This document shows, one piece after another, positions 12,371 through 22,229 of a stretch of 64,000 nt of DNA (position 1 is the first letter of the stretch; each line of letters starts with the position of its first letter). Under the pieces are notes generated by a model. That model worked only from the letters and a program-made list of their open reading frames with translations, made no database searches and was not told the origin of the DNA. Made by a program: the position numbers and the translations under genes. This stretch comes from Diphasiastrum complanatum (taxonomy: Eukaryota > Streptophyta > Lycopodiopsida > Lycopodiales > Lycopodiaceae). Location: NCBI GenBank assembly GCA_029204225.1, contig CM055095.1:32105732-32169731 (forward strand). Reading direction: 5' to 3'.

Positions 12371-12659
12371 CTCACTAATTCTGGAGATATAAAAATATGA
12401 TGAGATTTTAAGCTCTTGTTCCCTCCAAAATACAGATTGGTGTGTTTTTTGGGTTTTTTGGCTAGTTGGTTTGGGTTTCAAGCCCTTAAAGGCTGTTCAG
12501 GGCCTCCTCTACCCTCTCACACCTCCTTCGCTAGCTGTGAACAGTCCAAACACAAAAAAAAATATAGAAAACTAACTCTAAACTCACAAAAATCTACTAA
12601 ACTACTCTAAAAAGCAAGAAAATAGCTAAAATGCAACTAAAGTAGTTAGTGAAAACCTA

Positions 12660-12677
12660 TCCCCGGCAACGGCACCA
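12660..12677 (-). promoter_or_regulatory. Primer binding site for tRNA-Asp (gypsy-1)
   Basis: On the minus strand TGGTGCCGTTGCCGGGGA is complementary, with one mismatch, to the 3' end of plant tRNA-Asp(GUC), recalled as ending TCCCCGGCAACGGCGCCA. It starts one nucleotide inside the LTR end, as expected. tRNA-Asp primers are typical of the Tat/Athila side of plant gypsy elements. Confidence 0.8.
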
Positions 12678-12698
12678 CTGTAGGATCGAAGATCTCGC

Positions 12699-12722
12699 GT
12701 AGTATAGCCCTCCCGCCTGTCA
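12699..12722 (+). other. tRNA-Asp-like segment (D-arm and anticodon-arm) inside the LTR end
   Basis: GTAGTATAG (12,699-12,707), a three-base gap, then TCCCGCCTGTCA (12,711-12,722) match plant tRNA-Asp D-arm and anticodon-arm sequence in the same order and strand as the tRNA 3' end copied at 12,660-12,677, with about seven internal bases missing. It is not a complete tRNA gene: there is no T arm or acceptor stem in register. In element RNA it would be complementary to the primer tRNA. See findings. Confidence 0.5.
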
Positions 12723-12925
12723 ACAACGGTTAGATCACTGGATAGGTACCTAACTATGCATAGATGCTACTTTTAGTTAGTTTTCTACTTTCTCCCTTAA
12801 CTCTACTCACCACTAACACTATTCTCCTTTAACTCTACTCCTCTACACTAACATTCATCTTTTATTGGGTGAAGGGAAGGGATAGAAAAGAAGAGGTTGA
12901 GAAGAGAAGAGAGAAAGACAGAGAG

Positions 12926-12930
12926 ATAGA
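12926..12930. repeat. Target-site duplication ATAGA (left)
   Basis: ATAGA stands immediately before the copia LTR at 12,931 and is repeated at 17,501-17,505 directly after the other LTR. A perfect 5-bp duplication is normal for copia insertion and shows one intact insertion event. Confidence 0.9.
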
Positions 12931-13631
12931 TGTGAAAGTACTGTACTTTAGGACCATAAATGGATCTACAAAAGATCCACAAGAGTGATTGGATGCTTTC
13001 TTAACAATCTATCAAAAAACTAGACACAAAAAAGTTGATCTAGATTGGCAATTTGACAAACAACAAGCATTAACAATCAAAAGCATTGATAAACATTGAA
13101 ATACGAGGCCACACGTGTGTACTACAGGCTGTAGTACGGCCTTCAACCTGAGAAACAAGTAGAAATTGATTTGGTTTCATTTGGATCACAAAAACTCAAT
13201 GTACATAGTGAACTAGCTTGAGATTGCCAATGAGCTCCAAAAATTTTCTTTCTTCTCACTATGGAGAGAGGGAATACATAGCAAATTCGACTTCCTTCTT
13301 GAAGTTAGGTGGATTTCCAGCATGTAATAAGGAAGTTAACTCACTCTCCTTGACCTAAAATGAAACCCTAGTCTATTTCCTAGAGTTATGCTTGGTAGGT
13401 AGCTAGTTGGTCAAATTTTCACCTTAAACTTAGGTGTAGGTCCTATAAAGTAGGGATGACCACCAAATAGACATGACCAACTCTCTTGACTTGACCTAAC
13501 CTACATTAGGATGGGTTTCCCATGTGGCATCATGGCCTCACATGTGTGGGACCCACTTGTGTACACAATTTACACTATTCTACATGGTTTTTGATCAAGC
13601 TAGATTTGCCAATTTTTGGCAATTCTTCACA
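12931..13631 (-). repeat. Copia-1 3' LTR
   Basis: 701 bp, TGTGAAAG...TTCTTCACA. It is nearly identical to 16,800-17,500; differences include 13,008 and several positions near 13,110-13,140 and 13,500. In element sense this is the downstream LTR. Confidence 0.9.
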
Positions 13632-13643
13632 CTCCTCCTCAAA
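13632..13643 (-). promoter_or_regulatory. Copia-1 polypurine tract
   Basis: On the minus strand TTTGAGGAGGAG lies directly before the 3' LTR (TGTGAAGAA), the place and composition of the plus-strand primer. Confidence 0.75.
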
Positions 13644-13841
13644 TTTAGCTTGATCTATTTACAACTCTCTTGATAGATGAATGAAAGCTTTTAGAAGTGT
13701 CTAAAAAATCCAGCTACAAACAAGGAACTTTTGAGACTCCAATAGAGAATGATGTCCATGAAGGATCTTTCACCACCTCTTAGAGGATCCCTTACAAGAT
13801 GTTCCATAAATGTGTCTATATACATGTAGCACACTTCAAAA

Positions 13842-15995
13842 CTAAACATCATGCCAAGCCATGGATTCCAAGGCATTTTGTGCACTTGAAGATACATCAA
13901 TTAAAATATTAAGTGCATAAATAATGTTGCCAAAGACAACTTGTCTTGCTTGATCCATTTGATTGAGCCTAGATGGCTCCATCTTGATACTCAAGGTTCT
14001 CCTTGGAGTCCTCGGGTCTTGAGCTTGCTCCTCCACTTGACTTGACTCCAAACCATCAATGAATTGAATAAGGTGTTGATCCAAAGGTGCTTCTTCAAGT
14101 TTACAAATCTTCCACTCTTGAAAGATCACATTTCCACCATTGACAAATTCTTTGGCTGAAAACAAGTAGATTCTACAATCTCTACTTGAAGAGCAAAACA
14201 CTACTATTATTCCTATCATTGAAATAGGATAATCTTTGGTCCTTACATTGGAATGATCATGCTCAAAGCATGTGGACCCAAAGATTTCCAATACAAATGA
14301 TATTTCATCTTTTATGACACTATTCAAACTATTACAAAAATAGTTATCCAATGAAATTGCTTTATCAACAACAAATGTAGATTTCAAAGCATCCCATTTC
14401 ATTGTCTTGTCATACAAAGTAATAAACACCATGAATCTTGAAGGTAAGAAACAAGTCACCTCATGTCTACTAGTACTTTCCAAAAAGTATTCAAAGATAG
14501 TAGACTCTCCAATGCTCACCACCCTTGCAAGATGCACACTTGAATGGACAATTTGCATGCAATTTGATGACTCGGCCATTGTCATTGAGGACTCCCTTGG
14601 AACTCTCATGCTTTGAGGCTGATCCTCAAGATCTTCCTCCTTTTGATGCTCCTCCTCAATGCAAGCAAGACACTTTTCCAAGATCTCCTCTTGAGTGATC
14701 TCCTCCTTCGCCAAGCTCATTCTTTCAAAAGCAACACTAGCTTCCAACTTAAACAGTCTTCCATGTTTAAATCCCTTTGCAATGCAAACATCATTCTTCA
14801 AGATGAAGCAAACACCATGCTTAAAGTGGACATCCAAACCACTCTCTAAGAGTAGACCAACACTAAGCATATTCTTGGTGATTGATGGTACATAAAGGAC
14901 ATTTTCTAGATCCATGCATTTTGAGGATTCTAGATACAAAGAAATGGTGCCAACACCATCTATCCTACACTCTTCATCATTTGCAGTAAAGAAAAACTTT
15001 TTAGCATCATTGAATGAGTGTAAGGTTGAAAAAAAGTCCTTTTCACAAGACATGTGGGAGCTAGCTCCACTGTCGATCCACCAATTGTCTCTTGAATTGC
15101 TATTGCTTGTTGGTGAGGATGTAGATGCCATCAAGAATACATCTACTTCATCCTCCTCCTCCTCCTTTGCAAGGTTTCCTTGTTTGTCCTCCTCCACTTG
15201 TGCTCTTAGCCTCTTGTAGCATTTAGATGCATAATGCCCCTTCTTTCTACAAAAGAAGCATTTTTGCTTTGACTTGTCCTTTGAACTTGATGCATCATCC
15301 TCTTCTTTGGCCTCCTTTGGATGCTTCTTCTTTACATTGGTCTTCTTTTTGCCCTTGAATGAGAAATTGGCTTTCTCATCACCATCCTGCAAAGACAAGG
15401 AACTCATCCTAGATTTTGCATGGAGCATCCTACACTCTTCAGCCACTAATACACTGTGAAGTTTTTCTATAGTTGGCAAAGTGTCTTGGATGGCAAAACT
15501 TTGGACCAAATTTGCAAAGTCATCTCCTAGACCATTAAGGACAATTTGTACAAGCTCTCCATCATGAATCTTCTCTCCAATGGAAGCCAACTCCCTATTT
15601 AGAGACTTGATTCTGAGTACATAATCCTGTGCACTCTCCTCACTTCTCCTCATGCTTTGCAAAATTTGATTTCTAAGCATAAGAACTCTAGAAGTGTTGC
15701 TAGACTCATAGATTGATTTTAAAGACTCCCAAGCCTCTTTAGCATTAGTACAAGCTGATACTTCTCTCAACAAATCATTGCTCACATTCATCTTCACACA
15801 ATGAAGTGCAAGCCTAGATCTCTTCTTGTATCTAGCTAACTCCTGTGCACCTAGAGGTTCATCTTCATCTTCAATCAAGAACTCATAAAGGTCTTGGAGC
15901 ACTAAGAGTGACTCCATTCTAACCTTCCAAATAGAATAATTTGTAGAATTCAACCTCTCACTAGCTTCTAGAAGGTATGCTCTAGCAGATCCCAT
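13842..15995 (-). CDS. Copia-1 gag-protease-(integrase-like) polyprotein, 717 aa
   Basis: One uninterrupted ORF starting MGSARAYLLEASERL, a normal copia gag start. Residues about 5-190 are a UBN2-type gag with ESLKSIYESSN and AQDYVLRIKSLNREL. A basic linker leads to a CX2CX4HX4C zinc knuckle (C246, C249, H254, C259). The aspartic protease shows WWIDSGASSHM (Asp308) and LENVLYVPSITKNMLSVG. From about residue 478 the sequence aligns in outline with copia integrase: MQIVHSSVHLARVVSIGEST stands where families have IVHSDVCGPM, and EIFGSTCFEHDHSNV stands for the conserved FGC block. However, the first catalytic Asp is Ser, no second Asp or Glu block can be found, and the DRSD/NG stretch is gone. 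There is no RT or RNase H. A 717-codon frame without stops in an element of this age suggests the whole protein has been kept. It is probably a structural or packaging protein; the role of the tail is unknown. Confidence 0.85.
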   Translation of the reverse strand: MGSARAYLLEASERLNSTNYSIWKVRMESLLVLQDLYEFLIEDEDEPLGAQELARYKKRSRLALHCVKMNVSNDLLREVSACTNAKEAWESLKSIYESSNTSRVLMLRNQILQSMRRSEESAQDYVLRIKSLNRELASIGEKIHDGELVQIVLNGLGDDFANLVQSFAIQDTLPTIEKLHSVLVAEECRMLHAKSRMSSLSLQDGDEKANFSFKGKKKTNVKKKHPKEAKEEDDASSSKDKSKQKCFFCRKKGHYASKCYKRLRAQVEEDKQGNLAKEEEEDEVDVFLMASTSSPTSNSNSRDNWWIDSGASSHMSCEKDFFSTLHSFNDAKKFFFTANDEECRIDGVGTISLYLESSKCMDLENVLYVPSITKNMLSVGLLLESGLDVHFKHGVCFILKNDVCIAKGFKHGRLFKLEASVAFERMSLAKEEITQEEILEKCLACIEEEHQKEEDLEDQPQSMRVPRESSMTMAESSNCMQIVHSSVHLARVVSIGESTIFEYFLESTSRHEVTCFLPSRFMVFITLYDKTMKWDALKSTFVVDKAISLDNYFCNSLNSVIKDEISFVLEIFGSTCFEHDHSNVRTKDYPISMIGIIVVFCSSSRDCRIYLFSAKEFVNGGNVIFQEWKICKLEEAPLDQHLIQFIDGLESSQVEEQAQDPRTPRRTLSIKMEPSRLNQMDQARQVVFGNIIYALNILIDVSSSAQNALESMAWHDV

Positions 15996-16025
15996 CTTAC
16001 TAGTGACTTCTACAAAGAAGAAATA

Positions 16026-16366
16026 GATTTGATTGACTTGAAACTCACAAAGGTCTCACACTTGCAGTGTTTCACTCAAATTTGATTTCTAATCCAACAA
16101 ATGGACTTATAATCACAGTTCTATCACTCCCTCACAAAGCTGGAATGAAGATAAGATGAAGTGAAAACTACTTTCAAACAAATCTTGCCAAGAAATGGAT
16201 TTGATTGTCTCTAGAAACTCACTAAGGTCTCTCTCTTGTAGTTTTTCACTCAAATTAGATTTCTAATCCAACAAATGGACTTATAATCTCAGTTCTAGCA
16301 CTCCCTCACAAAGTTGGAATGAAGATAAGATGATGTGAAATCTACTTACAATCAAATCTTGCCAAT
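16026..16366 (-). repeat. Tandem duplication in the copia-1 leader (period about 172)
   Basis: 16,026-16,197 and 16,198-16,366 are direct copies, both carrying CTAATCCAACAAATGGACTT and a CACTCCCTCACAAAG phrase followed by TGGAATGAAGATAAGATGA. The unit lies between the gag start and the primer site, so it is leader sequence in the element RNA. Similar units occur five times in the related element at 55.8-56.6 kb. Confidence 0.75.
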
Positions 16367-16787
16367 TTTGGCTATTTTTGGACAAAAAAATGGCTTAATC
16401 TCTTTCTTCCTTCTTGGTGTACTTTCAAGACCTGTTTTTAACCTTAATAGGACTTGAACTCAGCCTAGATTAATTAGATTCCATGAAACAAATTCAAATC
16501 TAATCAATGGCAAATGATCTTGGTAGATTATCCTAGGATCTCCACCAAAAATTACACAACAGCTCACAAATTGAATTTTTTTGGATCAAATGAATACCAT
16601 GCATTAAATGCAGGTTCAGAGGTGCCCACACATGTGGACAGTACGGATTTGGACCCCTACCAAGTTTGGGATCAAATCTCCTCACCAAAATCAAGATTCT
16701 AGCTTGCCCTCTCAATACTAGTTTTTAGCACCAAAACTTGCTAAAAATGGATTTGCATTAGATCAATGGCTTATGCTCTTGTACTTG

Positions 16788-16799
16788 GCTCTGATACCA
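16788..16799 (-). promoter_or_regulatory. Copia-1 primer binding site (tRNA-iMet)
   Basis: The minus strand reads TGGTATCAGAGC directly next to the LTR end, the standard initiator-Met primer site of plant copia elements. Confidence 0.9.
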
Positions 16800-17500
16800 T
16801 GTGAAAGTACTGTACTTTAGGACCATAAATGGATCTACAAAAGATCCACAAGAGTGATTGGATGCTTGCTTAACAATCTATCAAAAAACTAGACACAAAA
16901 AAGTTGATCTAGATTGGCAATTTGACAAACAACAAGCATTAACAATCAAAAGCATTGATAAACATTGAAATCCGAGCCCACACGTGTGTACTACAGGCTG
17001 TAGTATGTCCTTCAACCTGAGAAACAAGTAGAAATTGATTTGGTTTCATTTGGATCACAAAAACTCAATGTACATAGTGAACTAGCTTGAGATTGCCAAT
17101 GAGCTCCAAAAATTTTCTTTCTTCTCACTATGGAGAGAGGGAATACATAGCAAATTCGACTTCCTTCTTGAAGTTAGGTGGATTTCCAGCATGTAATAAG
17201 GAAGTTAAATCACTCTCCTTGACCTAAAATGAAACCCTAGTCTATTTCCTAGAGTTATGCTTGGTAGGTAGCTAGTTGGTCAAATTTTCACCTTAAACTT
17301 AGGTGTAGGTCCTATAAAGTAGGGATGACCACCAAATAGACATGACTAACTCTCTTGACTTGACCTAATATACATTAGGATGGGTTTCCCATGTGGCATC
17401 ATGGCCTCACATGTGTGGGACCCACTTGTGTACACAATTTACACTATTCTACATGGTTTTTGATCAAGCTAGATTTGCCAATTTTTGGCAATTCTTCACA
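16800..17500 (-). repeat. Copia-1 5' LTR
   Basis: 701 bp, same ends and almost the same sequence as 12,931-13,631. In element sense this is the upstream LTR that would hold the promoter. Confidence 0.9.
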
Positions 17501-18050
17501 ATAGATAGAGAGTGAGGGTGGAGGTTAGCTCAAATGCTCCTTATGCTTGCTAATGGAAAAGCATTCACTATGGCAAACAATAAACATGAAAATAGAAAGC
17601 AATGGAAAACACAATCAAGAGCATGCAAGTAGTGAATAGCAAATGAGGATGCTTCTCTTCCAAAAATGGTAGAGTTTCCTCCTTCTCATTAAGCATCCCA
17701 ATAGTGTACAAATGGTGCCTTTTTATAAAATGGGGAAGGCCCTTGCCCCTCAATCCTATTGGCTAATATTCACAATTATCCTATCCATTCATCTTGGACC
17801 CAACTTCCATAAAAAGTACATTAGATCACAAGATTCATGTGAGTCCCAATTTGGACTCAACTCTAAAAAGTAATCTCTAAGTTTAAAAATGACATTGGGC
17901 CTCTAGTTTTATTTTAATTCCAAGGCCCAAGTCATGTTTATTTTATTTACAACTTTATTTGCGTGCTCATTGGGCCATGGGCTTATACATGCATGATGTC
18001 ATGCCCTCGCAACACATTTTATTGGATGATTTTATTTATTTACACTTTGT
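17501..18050 (-). mobile_element. Gypsy-1 5' LTR, outer part
   Basis: Sequence resumes after the ATAGA duplication. On the minus strand a TATA-like TTTTATAAAAAGG occurs near 17,730, suitable for the LTR promoter. The outer LTR end is not certain: ...CAACACA at about 18,016 and ...TTTACA at about 18,046 are both possible. The sequence then passes into copia-2 coding DNA near 18,053. Confidence 0.45.
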
Positions 18051-18052
18051 TG

Positions 18053-18705
18053 GGAATACCCCCGACAAGGCCGAGGTCAAGGACGTGGCCATTCAAGACA
18101 AAATAAACCTGAAAATTGTAGGTATTGCAACAAACCTGGCCACTGGGAGCGTGAATGCTTCAAGAAACAGAAGGAGATGGAACAAAGAAAAGACAAATGG
18201 CAAGCGGGAAATTATGCTGATCAACGTCAATTTGATGACTATTATTATGAAGACAATTATACTGATCAACATCAATACGATGATGATCAATATGAAGATG
18301 ATACTGGTGAGAGTTCAAAATTGTTCATTACAGCATTAATGACAAGTGATGAAGCCAAGGACACATGGTACATTGATAGTGGGTGCATCCAAGCACATGA
18401 CTTCAAGGAAAGAGTGGTTTTTAGAACTCAAGGAAACTGACAATGGTGATGAAGTTGGACAAGCTGATGGCAAATTGCTATCTGTTAAAGGGGTTGGAGT
18501 GGTACCAGTGAAGTTAGCCAGCGAGAAGATAAAGCTGATAAGCAATGTGCAATATGTACCTGGCTTAGCTGACAATCTACTATCTGTTGGGACGATGGCT
18601 GATCAACAACTCAAGGTTGAGTTTGACAGTGACAAATGTCTTGTCAAAGACATCATGAATCACTACAAAGTGATTGCTACAGGAGCTAGAGTCAACGGGA
18701 ATTGA
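18053..18705 (+). pseudogene. Copia-2 gag end and protease, frameshifted
   Basis: The plus strand reads an RG-rich stretch, a zinc knuckle CRYCNKPGHWERECF (18,119-18,163), a charged spacer rich in Asp/Tyr, and the protease start DTWYIDSG (about 18,361). After a frame break comes HMTSRKEWF and NVQYVPGLADNLLSVGTM (18,544-18,597). The N-terminal gag and 5' LTR are missing at the junction with gypsy-1. The break lies near the protease active site. Confidence 0.8.
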
Positions 18706-18714
18706 CTCTACAAA

Positions 18715-19866
18715 TTGAATACGAGATCTTTTACTCAAGCTATGGTAAGCACTGTTGATAGTCGAAGTGATCTTTGGCATCAAAGGTTTGGTCATATCAG
18801 TGCTCAAAGCTTGCAAATTCTTAAAAGAGGTAATCTAGTTGTTGGATTGTCTGATATCTCTTTTGAAGGAAAAATTTGTGAGGGTTGCATTTTGGGAAAA
18901 CAACATAGAGAGAGATTTCCCAAAGATGGAGCAAGAAGAGCCAATGACATTCTTGATCTTGTTCATAGTGATATGTGTGGACCAATACAAACTAGGTCCA
19001 TTAGTGGTTGTTACTATTTCATCACATTCATTAATGACTATAGTAGACATATTTGGATTTATTTCATAAGCAAGAAATCTGATGCTTTTGCCAAGTTTAG
19101 AGAGTTCAAGGCTCTAGTTGAAAAACAAACAAGTTGTAATATTAAGGCCCTCAGATCAGATGGTGGCGGTGAGTATTTTTCAACAGAGTTTATAAACTTT
19201 TTCAAGGATCAGAGGATCAAGAGACAAACCACTACACCCTATTCACCACAACAGAACGGAGTTGCAGAACGGAAAAACAGATCCATTTTGGAGATGGCTA
19301 GGGCAATGCTTAAGAGCAAGGGTTTGCCAAATACTTTTTGGGCAGAAGCATGCAACACAGCTACTCATATCTTGAAAAGGTATCCTACGAAGTCCGTGGA
19401 GGGTAAGACACCTTACGAAGCTTTTACTGGAAAGAAACCTAATATTTCTCATTTACGAGTATTTGGTTGTGATACTTACGCTCATGTACCTGATGAAAAA
19501 CAAAAGAAGCTGGATGCAAAAGGTGTTAAGTGTATTTTTCTTGGATATGATGAAAGAGCCAAGGCATACAGGATGTATGACACAGATGCACAAAAGATCG
19601 TGATTTACAGAGATGCTACTTTTGATGAGATGGGTCAAAATGACCAAATAAAATTGACAATTGATCCCTTTGATGATAAAGCTAAAGTGCAAGTGAAGGA
19701 AGAAGTTGGTGTCGATATGGAAGAGCCAATGGAAAAAGACAGGGTAAATAATGAGATTCCTAGGAGAGTGCCTAAGTGGTACTTGTCAGTAACAAGTGAT
19801 GCTAATAAGGGAGATACTCCCGAATCAAGTGAACAGGGAGAGCTTAGAAGATCAAGTAGAAATTGA
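18715..19866 (+). pseudogene. Copia-2 integrase, open frame of 383 codons
   Basis: Complete copia integrase. The zinc-binding start is HQRFGHISAQSLQIL with CEGCILGKQHRE. The catalytic core has DLVHSDMCGPIQTRS (first Asp), ALRSDGGGEYFSTEF (second Asp) and YSPQQNGVAERKNRS (Glu). The C-terminal block is HLRVFGCDTYAHVPDEKQKK with KCIFLGYDERAKAYR. The D-D-E residues are all present. The frame is cut from protease and RT by stops (18,704 and 19,864), so the polyprotein is broken although this domain could still fold. Confidence 0.88.
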
Positions 19867-19978
19867 AAACCTCTTGCAAGATTAGAGATGAATCTAGCCC
19901 TAATGGGTCCTATGCTCAAGGCTCAAGACCCAAAAACTTTTGATAAAGCAAAGGAGCACAAGGAGTGGTGTGAAGCTA

Positions 19979-20076
19979 AGGAAACAGAAATGGAAGCTGA
20001 TGGGCAACTTGGCTGAGCTACCTGATGGAAACAGAAATGAAAAATAGGACGTGGAACTTGGCTGAGCTACCTGATG
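19979..20076 (+). repeat. Short tandem duplication in copia-2 pol
   Basis: The phrase AACTTGGCTGAGCTACCTGATGG occurs twice, about 48 bp apart (from about 20,006 and 20,054), and GAAACAGAAATG precedes both units. The duplication sits at the start of RT and disrupts the frame. Confidence 0.7.
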
Positions 20077-20092
20077 GTAAGACGCCTATCAC

Positions 20093-20479
20093 TTGCAAAT
20101 ATGGATATACAAGATCAAATATGGAGCTGATGGGCAACTCAACAAGTACAAAGCACGGTCGGTTGCGAAAGGATTTGAGCAGCAAGAAGATATTGATTTT
20201 GAGAAAACCTTCGCACCCGTAGCTAAGATGGTAACTATACGTTCTATCATTGCCATTTCTGTTTTCTATGGTTGGAAGATCCAGCAAATGGACATTAAAT
20301 CTGCTTTTCTTAATGGAGTGCTGGATGAAGAGGTGTACTTAGTACAACCTCAAGGATTTGTTGGGCTAGGGAGAGAGCATATTGTTTGTAAGCTCAACAA
20401 AGCCATTTATGGATTGAAGCAAGCACCATGGGCGTGGTACTCTTGCATTGATCAAATAGACAGCTGGTGGGTAGTTTGA
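20093..20479 (+). pseudogene. Copia-2 reverse transcriptase, fingers only
   Basis: The plus strand gives KARSVAKGFEQQEDIDFEKT, FAPVAKMVTIRSIIAISVF and QQMDIKSAFLNGVLDEEVYL, then KAIYGLKQAPWAWY. Immediately after, the sequence jumps to the post-palm region (RQLVGSLIYL). Roughly 150-200 codons with the YVDD active site are deleted near 20,440, so RT is dead. Confidence 0.85.
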
Positions 20480-21138
20480 TTTATTTGGCACACACACGAC
20501 CTGATATTTCTTATGTTATTGGTATTGTTAGTCAATTTATGCAAGATCCTAGTCAAGCACATTGGAACTCTGCTAAACGTATTCTCATGTACATTCGAGG
20601 GACATTGAATTTTGGTTTGAAGTATGATCAGCCTGAAGCGCCAATGTTGCTAGGTTATACAGATGCCGATTGGGCATGTAATATTGATGACAGAAGATCT
20701 ACCAATGGTCATACATTCAGTTACGGTACAGCTGCAATTTCATGGAGTAGTAGAAAGCAACCTACAGTAGCCTTATCATCGATAGAAGCTGAATATCGAG
20801 CACTCAACAATGCTACACAAGAAGCAGTATGGTTACAAAGATTGCTTGTGAATTTAGGTCAACCACAGATGGATGCGACTACTATATCTTGCGATAATCA
20901 AAGTTGCATTCACCTTGCCAAAAAACCAGTTCTACATGCTCGAACCAAGCACATCGAAATACACTACCATTTTGTTCGAGAGAAAATTCTTGATGGAGCC
21001 ATTGATCTTTTTTTTTGTAAATCTGAAGATCAAATGGCAGATATTTTTACTAAGTCAATAGGTAGATGTAAATTTGAGAGGTTTCGTACTCTATTAGGAA
21101 TAGAAGAATGTAATTTTATCATTGAGGGAGAGTGTTAG
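20467..21138 (+). pseudogene. Copia-2 RNase H domain
   Basis: An open frame of 223 codons begins GSLIYLAHTRPDISYVIGIV, the end of the RT connection. It then shows YTDADWACNIDDRRSTNGHT, ALSSIEAEYRALNNATQEAV, CDNQSCIHLAKKPVLHARTK and QMADIFTKSI, the full copia RNase H order with its Asp/Glu residues. The stop (21,136) lies inside the first bases of the 3' LTR. Confidence 0.88.
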
Positions 21139-21365
21139 AAGTCAATGATAAACTTCATTGTCACTGTTTACGAGGTACATTAATGTTGACAGCTGTGACC
21201 AGCTGTCATTAGTCGTAGGCTAGTCTATTAGTCTACTCGTAGGTTTTCTCTCTCTATCAGGGGTTCAGGGTCTATTTGTACATTTTACATTCTATATGAG
21301 TTAGTGTGATTGAGTGACAGTGCGTGTTCTTCTTCCACCTCCTTGTGGTGTTTGCTTATGGTGAA
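21133..21365 (+). mobile_element. Copia-2 3' LTR (start only)
   Basis: After the purine tract TGAGGGAGAG (21,123-21,132) the sequence TGTTAGAAGTCAATG begins a typical copia LTR, with TGTTAG at the RNase H stop. The LTR end was not identified and no 5' partner is in the window. Confidence 0.6.
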
Positions 21366-22229
21366 TGCTCGATGTTGCATATCTAATTCTTGGCAAATCC
21401 ATCAAGCGTAGAAGGAGCTTACACTCCAAGGCCCCTATCCAATCCAGCTCAGACACAGAGAACAACAAATCTCAATCATTGACACTGCTCTCACAAGCAA
21501 AGAAGACCAAAATGATGGCCATAGATCGAGGGCACAAGACTCGAGCACCTTCAAGCAGCACCAAGGATGACCAGAGCTCCTCCAAATCTCATTCAAAAGC
21601 CACTGGCTTCTGCATCTAGAGTGCCACAATTGATGATACAGTTGCAATTGATAGCCGAGCTATGGATCTAGCAATTGAGGAAGAGCACCAAGCATGAGGA
21701 GAGCAAGCAAAGATAACCACTACAGAAGATGGTCAGGTGCAGGATGATAAGGAGGATGATAAGGCATCATTAAGAGAGGAACATACGCAGTAGCATCAAC
21801 TGAGGAGAAGGTACCAGAGGTAAATCCAACAATGGAGTCAACCGAGCCATTGCCAGCCTCTCACACCCACGCCATTATTATCGATGTTGATCAACTTGAT
21901 TACTTTGATACTAATGGTGTGTTAGAGAGCTTTGATGAAATTGTTTCTACAGGATATCAAAGAGGAGTTAACTCCATTGAGCGGACCCCTAACTCAACCC
22001 ATTATTGTCTCCATTCCCCTTTCTACAATACCTGCCCCTTGTGATATAGTTACCACCACTATCTCAACTCCTGCTACCACCACCTTACCATCAAATCCAC
22101 AATTTTGCTTCCCACCCTCACATTACACACCTTCTCAATTCCCTCTGTTCAGAGGCGTCAATAACCTGTCAAAGACTACCAAACAGGCTCTTGAAACCCA
22201 TGCCGAGATGTCCTTCCACTTGCTAGTAG
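21365..22229 (+). other. Low-complexity coding-like stretch, unclassified
   Basis: The plus strand shows Ser/Lys/Glu-rich and then Thr/Pro-rich reading frames broken by stops (for example KSHSKATGFC near 21,590-21,620 and TLPSNPQFCFPPSHYTPSQF near 22,085-22,145). No family recognised. It may be decayed retrotransposon or captured coding DNA. Confidence 0.3.

Larger units (their letters stand above)
12679..12930 (-). mobile_element. Gypsy-1 5' LTR, inner part
   Basis: This begins (on the plus strand) with TGTAGGATCG next to the primer site, so in element sense the LTR ends ...CCTACA. It is purine-rich on the plus strand towards 12,850-12,930. It is interrupted at 12,930 by a copia element and resumes at 17,501. 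Confidence 0.65.
12931..17500 (-). mobile_element. Copia-1: complete non-autonomous LTR retrotransposon (gag-PR type, no RT)
   Basis: A 4,570-bp element with two 701-bp LTRs (TGTGAA...TTCACA), a tRNA-iMet primer site, a purine tract, a 5-bp target duplication and one long ORF in minus orientation. RT and RNase H are absent, and the integrase-like region has lost its catalytic residues. It therefore depends on proteins supplied by another copia element, like the TR-GAG/BARE-2 class. It is inserted in the gypsy-1 LTR. The LTRs differ at about nine positions by eye (about 98.7 % identity), so the insertion is fairly recent. Confidence 0.9.

Noticed and set aside
12660-12722. A tRNA-Asp gene
   Set aside because: Only the 3' acceptor end and, further on, D-arm/anticodon-arm pieces are present, in the wrong relative order for a gene; the context is an LTR and primer site.
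13691-13900. 69-codon minus-strand frame between the copia-1 ORF and purine tract
   Set aside because: Short, out of frame with the polyprotein and without motif.
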